Source: Endozoicomonas sp. OPT23
GTDB lineage: Bacteria; Pseudomonadota; Gammaproteobacteria; Pseudomonadales; Endozoicomonadaceae
Assembly (NCBI RefSeq): GCF_009653635.1
Contig: NZ_PPFD01000003.1
Span: forward strand, 576,955 to 640,954
Length of the DNA stretch: 64,000 nt
Reading direction: 5' to 3'
Shown here: positions 25,994 through 35,811 of the stretch, in pieces
Numbering within the stretch: the stretch's first letter is position 1
How the letters are laid out: each line of letters begins with the position of its first letter
Notes under the pieces: generated by a model
What the model saw: the letters and a program-made list of their open reading frames with translations, nothing else
What the model was told of the DNA's origin: nothing
Databases searched by the model: none
Position numbers and translations under genes: made by a program

Positions 25994-26692
25994 TTACGCA
26001 AGCCAACCAAGAACGGCAGGAATCACTATCGGTGCCAGTAATGCACTCATACTTGCTGACAACACTAAAGCCAGCGCACTGTATGCACCTTCCTGCAAAG
26101 AGCTCTGAGTAATCCTCGCTGTACCTATCGCGTGAGAAGCTGCCCCCATGGCAATGCCCCGCGCTTTAGGACTGGTGATTCTCATCAATGACAGCAATGG
26201 AATACCAAACACTGCACCCATGATTCCGGTAAAAATAACGGCAATAGCAGAGAGAGCAGGAATACCATCGAGGCTTGTTGTAATCATGACCGCAATGGGA
26301 GTGGTCACTGATTTAGGTGCCAGTGAAAGTGCAACGTCACTACTGGCTCCAGCCATCGTTGCCAGAAATATTGTGTTTGCCAAAGCAAAACTGCTGGAAA
26401 GAGTGATAATAAGTAACACCCCCGGCAACTCACGACGAATGTCTTTCGCTTGCTGATACAAAGGTACACCCAGTGCGACTACAGCAATGCCCAGTAAATC
26501 CGTCAGATAATCCCCACCTTCACGGTATTCATGAAACGGTATATCCATGTATACCAGGATGCCGCAAATGGTCAGAATACTGATCAGCACCGGATTCAAT
26601 AAAGGGTGTCTGAAACGCACCTGTAAAAAATGGCTGACTCCGAAAACACCCACTGTCATAGCAATGAACATAAGTGCCTGAATTGAGATCAT
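25994..26692 (-). CDS. lrgB: LrgB/CidB family membrane protein
   Basis: Partner of LrgA in the CidAB/LrgAB family of holin-like membrane proteins, linked in Staphylococcus to murein hydrolase control and in plants and bacteria to glycolate/pyruvate transport. It has 232 residues with about seven helices; the APKSVTTPIAVMI and ASHAIGTARITQ segments are the family signatures. I chose ATG 26692 because it overlaps the lrgA stop as ATGA; upstream codons to 26761 lie within lrgA and are not conserved. Confidence 0.9.
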   Translation of the reverse strand: MISIQALMFIAMTVGVFGVSHFLQVRFRHPLLNPVLISILTICGILVYMDIPFHEYREGGDYLTDLLGIAVVALGVPLYQQAKDIRRELPGVLLIITLSSSFALANTIFLATMAGASSDVALSLAPKSVTTPIAVMITTSLDGIPALSAIAVIFTGIMGAVFGIPLLSLMRITSPKARGIAMGAASHAIGTARITQSSLQEGAYSALALVLSASMSALLAPIVIPAVLGWLA

Positions 26693-27063
26693 GACTTTCT
26701 CTCCAACCACTGAAACAGCCATCCGGCTAAAGCCATAATCATGGTTGTTCCGACTACACAAGTAACCACAATGGCAAAAAGGTTGTTGGCCAATAGATCA
26801 AGATGATCGAGCACCCCCACACCTACAGGCACAAATAAAAGAGACATCCAGCGCACCAGAAAACCTGCTCCGGCTTCAACCCATGACAGCCGAATCACAC
26901 CACTGGCCAGCAACCCTGCCAGCAAAAGCATGCCCAGAATGCTACCCGGTAATAAATGATTCAATAAAACGCTGAAAAATTCGCCAGCCCAGAGGCAGGC
27001 CATTAAAATAAGAACGCTACTGAGCCAGGCGGCCACCCGTTGGCACACAAAGGCTATTTTCAA
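26689..27063 (-). CDS. lrgA: CidA/LrgA family holin-like protein
   Basis: 124 residues with four membrane helices, the normal size and topology of CidA/LrgA. The segment HLLPGSILGMLLLAGLLASGVI is the family signature. It is the first gene of a two-gene operon with lrgB (ATGA overlap), divergent from the dehydrogenase gene. It may form oligomeric pores or transport pyruvate-like metabolites; its neighbour on the other strand encodes a lactate dehydrogenase-type enzyme, which fits a link to overflow metabolism. Confidence 0.9.
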   Translation of the reverse strand: MKIAFVCQRVAAWLSSVLILMACLWAGEFFSVLLNHLLPGSILGMLLLAGLLASGVIRLSWVEAGAGFLVRWMSLLFVPVGVGVLDHLDLLANNLFAIVVTCVVGTTMIMALAGWLFQWLERKS

Positions 27064-27134
27064 ACTGAACTCCGGTTAAAACTAAAAACTGTCGTTTGGT
27101 TGCTGTATGAAGCAGGTTGCAACAAGAAAGTAAT

Positions 27135-28145
27135 ATGAAAATTTGTTTGTTTAGTGCCAAAAAATACGATCGGGAATACTTCAACCAGTGCAATGCCAAC
27201 TTTGGTTTTGAACTGGAGTACTTCGATATACATCTTGATAAAAAAACAGCACACCTGGCAAGAGGAGCCGATGCTGTCTGCGCTTTCGTAAACGATGAGC
27301 TCAGTCAGTCGGTACTGGAGGTGTTCGCTGAACATAATATCAAACTTTTATTAATGCGATGCGCTGGATTTAACAATGTAGACCTTGAAGCGGCCAATCG
27401 CCTTGGAATTACTGTCTCAAGGGTTCCGGCCTATTCACCGGAAGCCGTAGCAGAGCACGCCATTGCTCTGATTATGACTTTGAACCGACGTATTCATAAA
27501 GCCTATCAGCGAACCCGCGATGCCAACTTTTCTCTTGAAGGTTTAACCGGTTTTAATCTGCACAACCGTGTTGCTGGCGTTGTCGGTACAGGGAAGATTG
27601 GCGTTGCTGCCGCAAGAATTCTGAAAGGGTTTGGCTGCGAACTTCTAGGGTACGACCCTTACCCTAATCCCGAGTTTGAAAAGCTGGGGGGTACATACGT
27701 TTCTCTGGATGAACTGCTCAGCAAAAGTAAGGTCATCACCCTGCATTGCCCACTGACAGAAGACAATGTTTATATGATCAACTCCGCTGCTTTTCAGCGG
27801 ATGCAGAAAGGTACTGTTCTGGTAAACACCAGCCGGGGTCAACTTCTGGATTCTGCCGCAGCAATAGATGCACTAAAGAACGGCACGCTTGGTGGACTTG
27901 CTCTGGATGTGTATGAAAATGAACAGGATCTGTTCTTTGAAGACTTGTCTGATGAAGTGATTCAGGACGACGTATTTCGTAGGCTGTCAGCCTGCCATAA
28001 CGTGATCTTTACAGGGCATCAGGCTTTTCTGACCGAAGAAGCTCTGACTGCCATTGCAACTACCAGCCTGAACAATGCCAGAGCTTTCAATGAAGGCACA
28101 ACTACTGGCAATGAAATTGTGACAGAAGCACCTGATCACCATTAA
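27135..28145 (+). CDS. ldhA: D-2-hydroxyacid dehydrogenase, D-lactate dehydrogenase type
   Basis: NADH-dependent reduction of pyruvate to D-lactate, fermentative type. The 336 residues match the E. coli LdhA pattern MKICLFSAKKYDREYF. The Rossmann motif is VVGTGKIG, the catalytic Arg is in NTSRGQLLD, the Glu in DVYENE and the His in FTGHQAFLTEEAL. I start at ATG 27135; the frame extends to a TTG at 27117, but the family begins at MKI. It is divergent from lrgAB. A strong hairpin separates it from the convergent add gene. Confidence 0.92.
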   Translation: MKICLFSAKKYDREYFNQCNANFGFELEYFDIHLDKKTAHLARGADAVCAFVNDELSQSVLEVFAEHNIKLLLMRCAGFNNVDLEAANRLGITVSRVPAYSPEAVAEHAIALIMTLNRRIHKAYQRTRDANFSLEGLTGFNLHNRVAGVVGTGKIGVAAARILKGFGCELLGYDPYPNPEFEKLGGTYVSLDELLSKSKVITLHCPLTEDNVYMINSAAFQRMQKGTVLVNTSRGQLLDSAAAIDALKNGTLGGLALDVYENEQDLFFEDLSDEVIQDDVFRRLSACHNVIFTGHQAFLTEEALTAIATTSLNNARAFNEGTTTGNEIVTEAPDHH

Positions 28146-28151
28146 GAAGCA

Positions 28152-28183
28152 ATGCCAGCTCTCTTTTGAAAGAGAACTGGCAT
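28152..28183. terminator. Bidirectional hairpin terminator between ldhA and add
   Basis: ATGCCAG-C-TCTCTTT (28152-28166) pairs with AAAGAGA-A-CTGGCAT (28169-28183) with a single C·A mismatch. It lies between two convergent genes with no room for anything else. The trailing T content is modest. Confidence 0.7.
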
Positions 28184-28194
28184 CACTCTAACAC

Positions 28195-29199
28195 TTACGA
28201 GCGTTTAGCCACTTCCTCTCTTAACTGCTCTTTCTCCTGCTCACTCAGGAATGAAATTATCAGACCATTTTCCTGACACTTGCGAATCTCATCCTGAGAA
28301 AGACCTGCAGCTGGCGCAGCCACTTCATATTCATGGGGAAGTTCAATGCCTTCTACGGCCGGGTCATCGGTATTAAGTGATGCCATAACGCCGTGATCGA
28401 GGAAGGTTTTCAGCGGGTGAACATCAAGGTTAGCAACTGTACTGGTCTGGATATTGGACGTCAGACAGGACTCAATGCCGACACCATGTTCAGCCAGAAA
28501 ATCCATCAGCTTGGGATCCTGAATGGCTTTTACACCATGTCCGATGCGAGTGGCGCCAAGTTCGTTAATGGCCTGCCACATACTTTCAGCACCAGCGGCT
28601 TCACCTGCATGAACGGTCACATTCAAACCGGCATCACGAACTTGCTTGAAATGACTGACAAACAGGTCACCCGGCTTGCCCAGTTCATCTCCGGCAAGGT
28701 CCATCGCAACCAGTTGATCCCTGAAGGCCAGACAGGCGTCCAGTTCTTTCTGACAGGCGTCAGGACCGTATGAGCGGCTCATAATTCCGATAAGGTTGGT
28801 TTTGACACCAAAATCACGACTACCGGCAGCAACACCGTCAATAATCGCTTCAACCACACCTTCAATTTTCAGGTTGTGAGTCATGGCCATATAACCCGGA
28901 CTGAAACGCAGCTCTGCATAATCGATCAATGCGTTTTTGGCATCTTCAACGTTTTCATAGGCAACACGACGCACTGCATCATAGTCAGCCAGCACCTTTA
29001 CACCCCAGTCCAGTTTGGACAGAAAGCTGACCAGATCGGGCTCCAGCTGGGTGATTCTTACATGAGGGATAAGTTCTTCAAGGGTTCTGGCCGGCAGGTC
29101 AAGATTATGACTCAAACCAAGGTCCAGAATGGTCTGGGGGCGAATATTGCCATCCAGATGACGGTGAACATCCGTGAGGGGGAGGGATTTATCGATCAT
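28195..29199 (-). CDS. add: Adenosine deaminase
   Basis: Deaminates adenosine and deoxyadenosine to inosine forms in purine salvage. The 334-residue protein is close to E. coli Add throughout. Zinc ligands His12 and His14 are in VHRHLDGN, the catalytic region is [21 protein letters not shown] carries the conserved His, and [11 protein letters not shown] carries the metal Asp. It is monocistronic on the minus strand, converging on ldhA and divergent from the coiled-coil gene. Confidence 0.97.
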   Translation of the reverse strand: MIDKSLPLTDVHRHLDGNIRPQTILDLGLSHNLDLPARTLEELIPHVRITQLEPDLVSFLSKLDWGVKVLADYDAVRRVAYENVEDAKNALIDYAELRFSPGYMAMTHNLKIEGVVEAIIDGVAAGSRDFGVKTNLIGIMSRSYGPDACQKELDACLAFRDQLVAMDLAGDELGKPGDLFVSHFKQVRDAGLNVTVHAGEAAGAESMWQAINELGATRIGHGVKAIQDPKLMDFLAEHGVGIESCLTSNIQTSTVANLDVHPLKTFLDHGVMASLNTDDPAVEGIELPHEYEVAAPAAGLSQDEIRKCQENGLIISFLSEQEKEQLREEVAKRS

Positions 29200-29363
29200 C
29201 TTTCAGCTCACTGATTTACGTCCATCAATATTACAGCAATTCGCGGGCTGCGGCGTGACTCTGATCATAAAATCATCAGCTTGCTAGGCTGGCAGTTAAT
29301 GAATGGAATCAAACCAACACATAGCTAGCGAGCAAACACAGGTATCTAGCTCAGGAGATCAAA

Positions 29364-32300
29364 ATGGAACCGGGAAATCTTCATGGAAGTACTTCTGCTG
29401 CAGTCACCAATGGTCGACTTTATTACACCAGAGAGCAGGTGGTGGAGAGTGAAAGACCCTTAATTGCCGTTCAATTCGCTGATATGAAGGTTCAAGCCTA
29501 TAGAGAGAGGCTCGATAGCATCAGGTCTGGAATTTTCAGAGAGGCAACAGAAAGGCAACCTGAGTGGAAAGACATCGATGTAAGACGGCAGGATACTGAG
29601 GAAATTGAAAAACAATGTACTGAACCAGCCATGCTCGGTTTTTCAACAGCAATAAATTATCAAGAAGAATCTGAGAAGTTGAAGGATTATCTAGAGAATT
29701 TACAGGAAGATATTACTGAACTTGAAGAGGATAGAGAAAGACTCTTTCAAGCTTTAGAAGAGAAAAACAACCTTCTTTTAGCCTCTGAAAAGGAAATGCA
29801 CCAACTACAAGATGAGCAAAAAGCTGATCAAGCAGCTCTTGATATTGCTCTGAGTATTCAAACCAAACTGAACGAAGCACGAGAAAAATATCTCAATGCA
29901 CTCAAAGTAGATAACCACGATTTATATGTGAGTTTTACTAGCAAAGGACAAAAAGAAAGAGATTTCATTTCCTTGTTACAAGGCGAGATAGAACAACTAA
30001 AAAATGCTCTTAGCTATAAAAGTCAGCAACTTAATTCTTACAGTGCAAATCAGGAAGATGCTTATCAACTAAAAAAAGAAATCGAACATCTCAGAAAAAA
30101 TAACTCACAATTAAAACATGATATTGGATCATGGCATACTGCCCACGATCGTCTTAAAACCGATAATAATCAGCTCAGAACCAGTATCAGTAGAATTTCA
30201 CAGGAAGCAGAAGAATCTCGCCACTTAGCTGCACAAAACTATACCGCTTGCCAACGGCTGGATACCGAATTAAGTTCAGTCAATCTCCAAAGAACTGAGT
30301 TACATAAGCAAATAAAAGAATCAAAAGCACAACTAATGGATCAGAGCGAGCTTCAGGATCGACTTGCTACAGAAACAGCCAATGCAAAAAAGTATTATGA
30401 CTGGTTTCAAAACCGCTCTGCAGAAACAAAAGAGCTTACGAGAGTCACCGAACAATGGGACTTGGACTACCGAAGTCTTCAAACGCACTCAGAAAAAGAA
30501 AAAAATGATCTGTCTGAAAAATTAAGACAACTGCAGTACAGCCTTCAAATGTCAGAAAGTAAGCTATCTGAACTGCACGTTCAACTTGATGAATTAGTGA
30601 AAGAAAAAGCTGGATTAGAAAAAAAGATTAGATTCAAAAGTAGCTACATCAAAGGACAGAAAACAGTAGAAGAAGCCATCAAGAAAGAACAAAAATCAAA
30701 TACTGAAAAAATAGTCCAATTAGAAGTAAAACTTACTGAGGCAGAAAGAAAACTATCGGAATCTCTAAAAAACCAGGATGATATTAAAAAACAAAAAACA
30801 ACATCAGAAGCACGATTAAAAGGCCTTGAACTAGAAATAGCCAGTAACTTACGCGGTCATGATCAAGAGAAAATAAAAATATCTGAGGCAAACATACTTC
30901 TTAGAAGCAAACTTGAAAAAGAAAAGGAAAATATAGAAAGAATAGAATCCGAACTGGAGACTACTAAAGAGCTGGCTGAGGAAGCTAAAAAGCTAAAAAA
31001 TGAAGTTATTGAAGCCCAACGTTGCTCTAAGAAGGCTGCTAGTAGAAATATTCGTTTACAGAGAGAAGCACGAAAATTTGAAGAGGAATTTCAGTTTGCA
31101 GATAAAAAACTAGTTGAAGTTCAATCACAATTTGATCAACTTAAATCAGATAATGCACAGTTAAGAGTGGAATTTGATCGTAAAACACAAGAAATTTCGA
31201 CTCTTGAAAGAAGGGTAGTTGGTACTGATCAGCTACAACAACAGCTTGATGCAAGAAAAACCGACATACAAAACATCACTAAAGATAAGTTGCATGCTGT
31301 TGCCCAGCTTAGAGATATTACTGAACAGAAATCATCTGCCGAGAGACAATTAAGGGAAGAACAGAGAAAATCTGATAAACAAAAAGTAGAGCTAGAGACA
31401 CATCGTGACAGAATATCAGAGCTTATGTCACGAATAAGAGGCACTGAAAGTAAAGAAAAAAATGTTAACGAAAAACTTAGAGTGGCAAATGAAGAAATCC
31501 ATACAGCCAACACAAGACTGAATCAATTAGAGCGAGAAAAAGCTGAGCTGGAAAGTAGGCTTAGCAGTCAAGTCACCAGCCTTACATCAAAAGCGTCGAC
31601 TGATGTAGCGGCTAAGACTCAAGAAATAGAAGACCTACAGGCAAAAGTGGCTGGTCTTAGGCAGGAAGTCATTCAGAGTAATGACAAACTTGAACAAGAA
31701 GCCGGAGCTTATCAATCAGAAAAACACCTCCTCGAAAAGCAACTTGCATCCCTGATTAACGAGAAATCTCAACTTCAAGAAAAACAAAATAATGCATCGA
31801 GTAAACTCAAAAGAACAAAAGAAAAACTGGCATCTTCAGAAAGTACACAAGTTGAAGTTGAAACCAAGCTCAGAGAGCTTGAAGTTCACCTTCAAACTCA
31901 TCAGCGTCACCTTGAAGAACTACAAAAGTCTCATAATAAAACGCTGACAGAGAACTCCAAACTAACTGAGGAGGTTTTTCAACTAAAAGAAACTGCTTTA
32001 AAGGTAGATGTAGCAACAACACAAAACCAGATGCTTCAAGATCGGCTTGAAAAGCTGCAGGTTCAACGCGATAAGCTGGAACAAGAGAAAGTTGCCGTAC
32101 AAGAAGAGTTACATAAACAAGCAGAGAATCAAATAGAATTAGAGCCAATCAAAGATCAACATAAAACAGAACTGCTCGGCAAAGATCTTGTAATTCAACA
32201 GCTCCGCATTCAACTCAAGGACATTAAGGGGAAATATGACAAGCTTGACCAACAATTTGTTGATCAGGTGATGGCTATGGATGGTCCGGACGGAGGCATG

Positions 32301-33089
32301 CCGTCCTTACCCCCAACAAGGACCACATTTCAATACTATGGTGCAGAAGATTTCAGTTTAACTGCAGATGCAGTTCGAGATTTCCCAGAAGATGAGCCAA
32401 GTCATGAAAGCCTGCCAGACACAAGCTATATGCCATCACTTTCTGCTCATAACGATGTTGTTAGCCGAGCTAAGTATGATGAGCTTCTCGAGAAACTACA
32501 AGAAGTCGAAGCTGACAGAGATGGGATCTTTGAAGACCGAAGCAAAATGATCAACGCTAAATGGAAACAAGAAGACCAGGAAGAGAATTTGGCTAAAGCC
32601 AACATGAAAATAACAGAGTTACAAAGAGAAATTAGAAATATAAAAGCTGACGCCGCAACATCTGATAGCGATTTACAGAAAGCTCAATACGAACAAATAG
32701 CCCTAGAATCAGAAATCAAAAAGCTAAAAAGAGAAACTTCGAAATTCAGGTCCGAGTTACAAGATGCAAAAGAAGAACATGAAAGTGAGATAAGTGAAGC
32801 AGCTAATAGAAATTTAGAAACACTCACTCGTGCTACCAGGGCTGAAAGTAAAACCAGAGAGCTAGAAGCTCAAAGTCAGCTTGAGAGGGAAGAAAGGGTA
32901 GCTCTGGCAGTAGAGAATAATCAGCTGAAAGCATTTATAGAAAACTTTACCGGACTGCTTAAAGCAAACATTACTGACCCAAAATCTCGCCAGTTTATTG
33001 ATCGCAACTGGCTTGAAACTATTCAGCAGCAAATGGGAAGAAGACAGGAAGATGGAGAGTATATAGAAACACCTTCTGACTCCGATTAA
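29364..33089 (+). CDS. Giant coiled-coil protein (1241 residues), orphan
   Basis: I do not recognise a family. From about residue 95 to 965 and again from about 1030 to 1190 the sequence is dense in Glu, Lys, Gln and Leu with heptad spacing and few Pro or Gly, i.e. long coiled coil like myosin tails, golgins or SMC arms. A hinge of about 60 residues (roughly 970-1030) is rich in Pro, Gly and acidic residues with DGPDGGMPSLPP and aromatic residues. The N-terminal 90 residues are mixed, and the C-terminal 50 (NFTGLLKANIT, then NWLETIQQQMG) may form a small globular cap. No Walker motif, signal peptide or membrane helix is seen. AGGAG lies eight bases before the ATG. The DNA is much more AT-rich than the flanking add and pgi. 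It is probably cytoskeleton-like or an effector. Confidence 0.8.
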   Translation: MEPGNLHGSTSAAVTNGRLYYTREQVVESERPLIAVQFADMKVQAYRERLDSIRSGIFREATERQPEWKDIDVRRQDTEEIEKQCTEPAMLGFSTAINYQEESEKLKDYLENLQEDITELEEDRERLFQALEEKNNLLLASEKEMHQLQDEQKADQAALDIALSIQTKLNEAREKYLNALKVDNHDLYVSFTSKGQKERDFISLLQGEIEQLKNALSYKSQQLNSYSANQEDAYQLKKEIEHLRKNNSQLKHDIGSWHTAHDRLKTDNNQLRTSISRISQEAEESRHLAAQNYTACQRLDTELSSVNLQRTELHKQIKESKAQLMDQSELQDRLATETANAKKYYDWFQNRSAETKELTRVTEQWDLDYRSLQTHSEKEKNDLSEKLRQLQYSLQMSESKLSELHVQLDELVKEKAGLEKKIRFKSSYIKGQKTVEEAIKKEQKSNTEKIVQLEVKLTEAERKLSESLKNQDDIKKQKTTSEARLKGLELEIASNLRGHDQEKIKISEANILLRSKLEKEKENIERIESELETTKELAEEAKKLKNEVIEAQRCSKKAASRNIRLQREARKFEEEFQFADKKLVEVQSQFDQLKSDNAQLRVEFDRKTQEISTLERRVVGTDQLQQQLDARKTDIQNITKDKLHAVAQLRDITEQKSSAERQLREEQRKSDKQKVELETHRDRISELMSRIRGTESKEKNVNEKLRVANEEIHTANTRLNQLEREKAELESRLSSQVTSLTSKASTDVAAKTQEIEDLQAKVAGLRQEVIQSNDKLEQEAGAYQSEKHLLEKQLASLINEKSQLQEKQNNASSKLKRTKEKLASSESTQVEVETKLRELEVHLQTHQRHLEELQKSHNKTLTENSKLTEEVFQLKETALKVDVATTQNQMLQDRLEKLQVQRDKLEQEKVAVQEELHKQAENQIELEPIKDQHKTELLGKDLVIQQLRIQLKDIKGKYDKLDQQFVDQVMAMDGPDGGMPSLPPTRTTFQYYGAEDFSLTADAVRDFPEDEPSHESLPDTSYMPSLSAHNDVVSRAKYDELLEKLQEVEADRDGIFEDRSKMINAKWKQEDQEENLAKANMKITELQREIRNIKADAATSDSDLQKAQYEQIALESEIKKLKRETSKFRSELQDAKEEHESEISEAANRNLETLTRATRAESKTRELEAQSQLEREERVALAVENNQLKAFIENFTGLLKANITDPKSRQFIDRNWLETIQQQMGRRQEDGEYIETPSDSD

Positions 33090-33114
33090 AGCAACAATAG
33101 TTATTTATTAGAAC

Positions 33115-33146
33115 AGGAGCGGTACATACCGCTCCTATCTGTTTTT
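33115..33146 (+). terminator. Intrinsic terminator after the coiled-coil gene
   Basis: AGGAGCGGTA (33115-33124) and TACCGCTCCT (33127-33136) form a perfect inverted repeat followed by a GTTTTT run. It stands between the coiled-coil gene and convergent pgi. Confidence 0.88.
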
Positions 33147-33154
33147 CGTATTGA

Positions 33155-34798
33155 TCAGCTATTAAACTGCTTAAACCGATTCACCAGTCCATTGGTTGAA
33201 CTGTCCTGATCAACAGTCTGACCTTCCGCTTTCAGACGGTCATAAACCTGATTACCCAGAACCTTGCCCAGCTCTACACCCCACTGGTCAAAAGGGTTTA
33301 CCTGCCACAGGGTTCCCTGCACGTACACTTTCTGTTCGTACATGGCCAGCAGCGCACCAGCCACTTCTGGGGTTACCTTTTCAGGAACAATCATGTTGTT
33401 CGGGCGGTTACCCGGAATCACCTTGTGCGGCGCCAGAGCATCCACTTCTTCTGCAGGCTTGCCAGCAGCAATCAGCTCTGCACGAACCTCTTCTTCGGTC
33501 TTGCCCTGCATCATTGCCTGACTCTGCGCCAGAGCATTAGCAAACAACCATGGGTGCTGTTCACCCAGCGGGTTATGACTGGTTGTCGGGGCAATAAAAT
33601 CAACAGGAATCAGTCGTGTACCCTGATGAATCAGCTGATGATAAGCGTGCTGATCGTTGGTACCTGTACCCCCCCAGATAACAGCACCTGTCTGGTATTC
33701 AACAGTGCTGCCATCCTGACGGGTACGCTTGCCGTTAGATTCCATGTCCATTTGTTGCAAATGGCTTGGCAAGTCACGGAGGAAGTAGTCATAAGAGATT
33801 ACAGCCTGAGACTCGGCACCAAAGTAGTTCTGATACCAGATGCCCAGCATGCCAAGAATAACCGGCATGTTCTTTTCCAGAGGCGCTTCAGCAAAGTGCT
33901 TGTCCATCTCGCCAGCACCTTTAAGCAGACGCTCAAAGTTATCAAAGCCCACTACCAGGCTGGTCATCAGACCGATAGTTGACCAGAGCGAGTAACGACC
34001 ACCTACCCAGTCCCACAACGGCAGCGTGTTTTCCTGAGCAATACCGAACTGATCAATAGCTTTCAGGTTGGTAGAGATAGCCACGAAATGCTTGCGGATA
34101 TCGGTTTCTGCGCAGCCTTTTTCCAGCATCCAGCTACGAGCAGCCTGAGCATTTTGAAGGGTTTCCAGTGTGCCGAAGGATTTGGACGCTACGATAAACA
34201 GAGTGGTTTCCGGATCAATCTTCTTGAACACTTCACAGATTTCATTCGGATCGATGTTGGCCACGTAATGATGCTCAAGACCTTCCACATGGTAAGGCGT
34301 CAGAGCGTTAATTGCGGTCTTCAGGCCCAGGTAGGAACCACCGATACCGATGTTGACGATGTGCTTTACAGGTTTGCCAGTGAAGCCCTTCCAGTCGCCG
34401 CTGTGCACTTGTTCAGTGATCTCACGCATACGTTTGTGCGTGTCACGAATCTTTGGCATTACATCTTCGCCGTCAACGAGAACGGGGTTGTCGTCAAAAT
34501 TGCGCAGAGCTGTGTGCAGTACAGCACGCTTCTCGGTGTAGTTGATTTTGTCGCCGCTGAACATGGACTTGATGGCTTCCGGCAGCTTGGCTTCTTCTGC
34601 TATTTTCACCAGAGCTGCCATTACATCGTCGTTGATCAGGTTTTTGGAGTAATCCAGAAACAGACCAGCGGCTTCCATGGTGTATTTATCAAAACGACCA
34701 GCGTCGGCTGCAAAAAGATCGCGCAGGTGTGTGCCTGCCATCTGTTCTTGCAGTTCAACCAGTTTGCTGGAAGACGAGAGATGACTGAGAGGAGTCAT
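33155..34798 (-). CDS. pgi: Glucose-6-phosphate isomerase
   Basis: Interconverts glucose-6-phosphate and fructose-6-phosphate in glycolysis and gluconeogenesis. Family signatures are NIGIGGSYLGLKTAINAL for the phosphate loop, SKSFGTLETLQNA, and GGRYSLWSTIGL. I use ATG 34798, which gives 547 residues as in E. coli (549) and has GAGG and AGAAG upstream; an in-frame ATG at 34816 adds six residues but has no ribosome site. It follows panC on the same strand after about 140 bases that hold a nested hairpin structure. The gene order panC-pgi is common in pseudomonads. Confidence 0.95.
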   Translation of the reverse strand: MTPLSHLSSSSKLVELQEQMAGTHLRDLFAADAGRFDKYTMEAAGLFLDYSKNLINDDVMAALVKIAEEAKLPEAIKSMFSGDKINYTEKRAVLHTALRNFDDNPVLVDGEDVMPKIRDTHKRMREITEQVHSGDWKGFTGKPVKHIVNIGIGGSYLGLKTAINALTPYHVEGLEHHYVANIDPNEICEVFKKIDPETTLFIVASKSFGTLETLQNAQAARSWMLEKGCAETDIRKHFVAISTNLKAIDQFGIAQENTLPLWDWVGGRYSLWSTIGLMTSLVVGFDNFERLLKGAGEMDKHFAEAPLEKNMPVILGMLGIWYQNYFGAESQAVISYDYFLRDLPSHLQQMDMESNGKRTRQDGSTVEYQTGAVIWGGTGTNDQHAYHQLIHQGTRLIPVDFIAPTTSHNPLGEQHPWLFANALAQSQAMMQGKTEEEVRAELIAAGKPAEEVDALAPHKVIPGNRPNNMIVPEKVTPEVAGALLAMYEQKVYVQGTLWQVNPFDQWGVELGKVLGNQVYDRLKAEGQTVDQDSSTNGLVNRFKQFNS

Positions 34799-34839
34799 GG
34801 TGCTTCTAAACCTCATGATTTAAGAAAAGGGAGGGGAAG

Positions 34840-34916
34840 CAGTGACAGGTTCTCTTGTAAAGAGTCTCTTGTGAAGAGTCTCTTTACAAGAACCGCGGGA
34901 AGGCGTTCTGTCACTG
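34840..34916 (-). promoter_or_regulatory. Nested inverted repeat between panC and pgi
   Basis: An outer 9-bp stem CAGTGACAG/CTGTCACTG (34840-34848, 34908-34916) encloses an inner stem of 15 bp plus a 2-base bulge (GGTTCTCTTGTAAAGAG at 34848-34864 with CTCTTTACAAGAACC at 34880-34894). The inner region is also a tandem array of TCTCTTGTRAAGAG units. It would fold in the pgi leader or the panC 3' end. No T-run follows on the minus strand, so its role is open. Confidence 0.65.
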
Positions 34917-34935
34917 TAAACATAGCTTGGCTCGC

Positions 34936-35787
34936 CTAGAGTTCGATGGTGATGTTATCAATCAGACGGGCTTTTCCAAGGTAGCCTGCCGCCAGAATAA
35001 CGAGGGATTGATCATCAGCGGCAGCCGTTAGAAGAGTTTCGGTGGAACAAATATTGAAATAGTCTGGTTTGAAACCAGCCTGAGCCATTTTGGCAAAAGC
35101 ATCACGGCGCAGCAGGTCAAAATCACGTTCCCCATTAAGGATGGCCTCTCTGGCTGAAGTCAGGCACTGATAAAGGGTTGGAGCAATTACCGTTCGCTCT
35201 TCATTAGTCAGATAGCCATTACGAGAGCTTTTTGCCAGTCCGGTCTCTTCACGGGCAATGGCTGCACCAATGATTTCAACCGGCATGCACATGTCTTTAA
35301 CCATCTTGCGAATGATGGTGATCTGCTGGAAGTCTTTCTCACCAAAGACAGCGACATCCGGTCGAACAATGTTGAACAGCTTGGTCACAACCGTCGCAAT
35401 ACCGGTGAAGAAGCCTGGGCGACTCTTGCCACAGTGCATGCCATCTAGCACTTCAACACTGACGTGTGTGTGATGTTCGCTGCCTTCCGGATAGATTTCG
35501 GTGGTTTGTGCGGTATACAACAGATCAACACCATGGGCGATCAGCAATTCCTGATCCTGTTCCATGGTTCTCGGGTAGGAGTCGTAATCTTCGTTAGGGC
35601 CGAACTGCAGAGGGTTGACGTAAATACTGACGACAACGACATCACAAAGCTCTTTGGCTTTCTCAACCAGCGTCAGGTGTCCACCATGGAGGTTGCCCAT
35701 GGTCGGAACGAATCCAACTTTTTTGCCTTCTGCTTTGCAGGCAGCAACTACGGACTGGATCTCAGCAATAGAATGAAGGGTTTTCAT
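34936..35787 (-). CDS. panC: Pantothenate synthetase
   Basis: Joins pantoate and beta-alanine with ATP to make pantothenate, the CoA precursor. The 283-residue protein has the class-I nucleotidyl-transferase site: GNLHGGHLTLV (HIGH-type) near residue 33 and the KMSKS-like stretch LAKSSRNGYL, plus VFGEKDFQQ for pantoate binding. ATG 35787 starts the conserved MKTLHSIAEIQ; a TTG six bases upstream is less likely. It lies downstream of panB but is separated from it by 156 bases containing repeat copy B. Confidence 0.96.
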   Translation of the reverse strand: MKTLHSIAEIQSVVAACKAEGKKVGFVPTMGNLHGGHLTLVEKAKELCDVVVVSIYVNPLQFGPNEDYDSYPRTMEQDQELLIAHGVDLLYTAQTTEIYPEGSEHHTHVSVEVLDGMHCGKSRPGFFTGIATVVTKLFNIVRPDVAVFGEKDFQQITIIRKMVKDMCMPVEIIGAAIAREETGLAKSSRNGYLTNEERTVIAPTLYQCLTSAREAILNGERDFDLLRRDAFAKMAQAGFKPDYFNICSTETLLTAAADDQSLVILAAGYLGKARLIDNITIEL

Positions 35788-35811
35788 GCTCAAAATAGCT
35801 TCGTTGTTAAC

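Noticed and set aside
34088-34939. Long open frame on the plus strand opposite pgi (283 codons)
   Set aside because: It is the antisense of a strongly conserved gene, has no family resemblance and is explained by codon bias of pgi.
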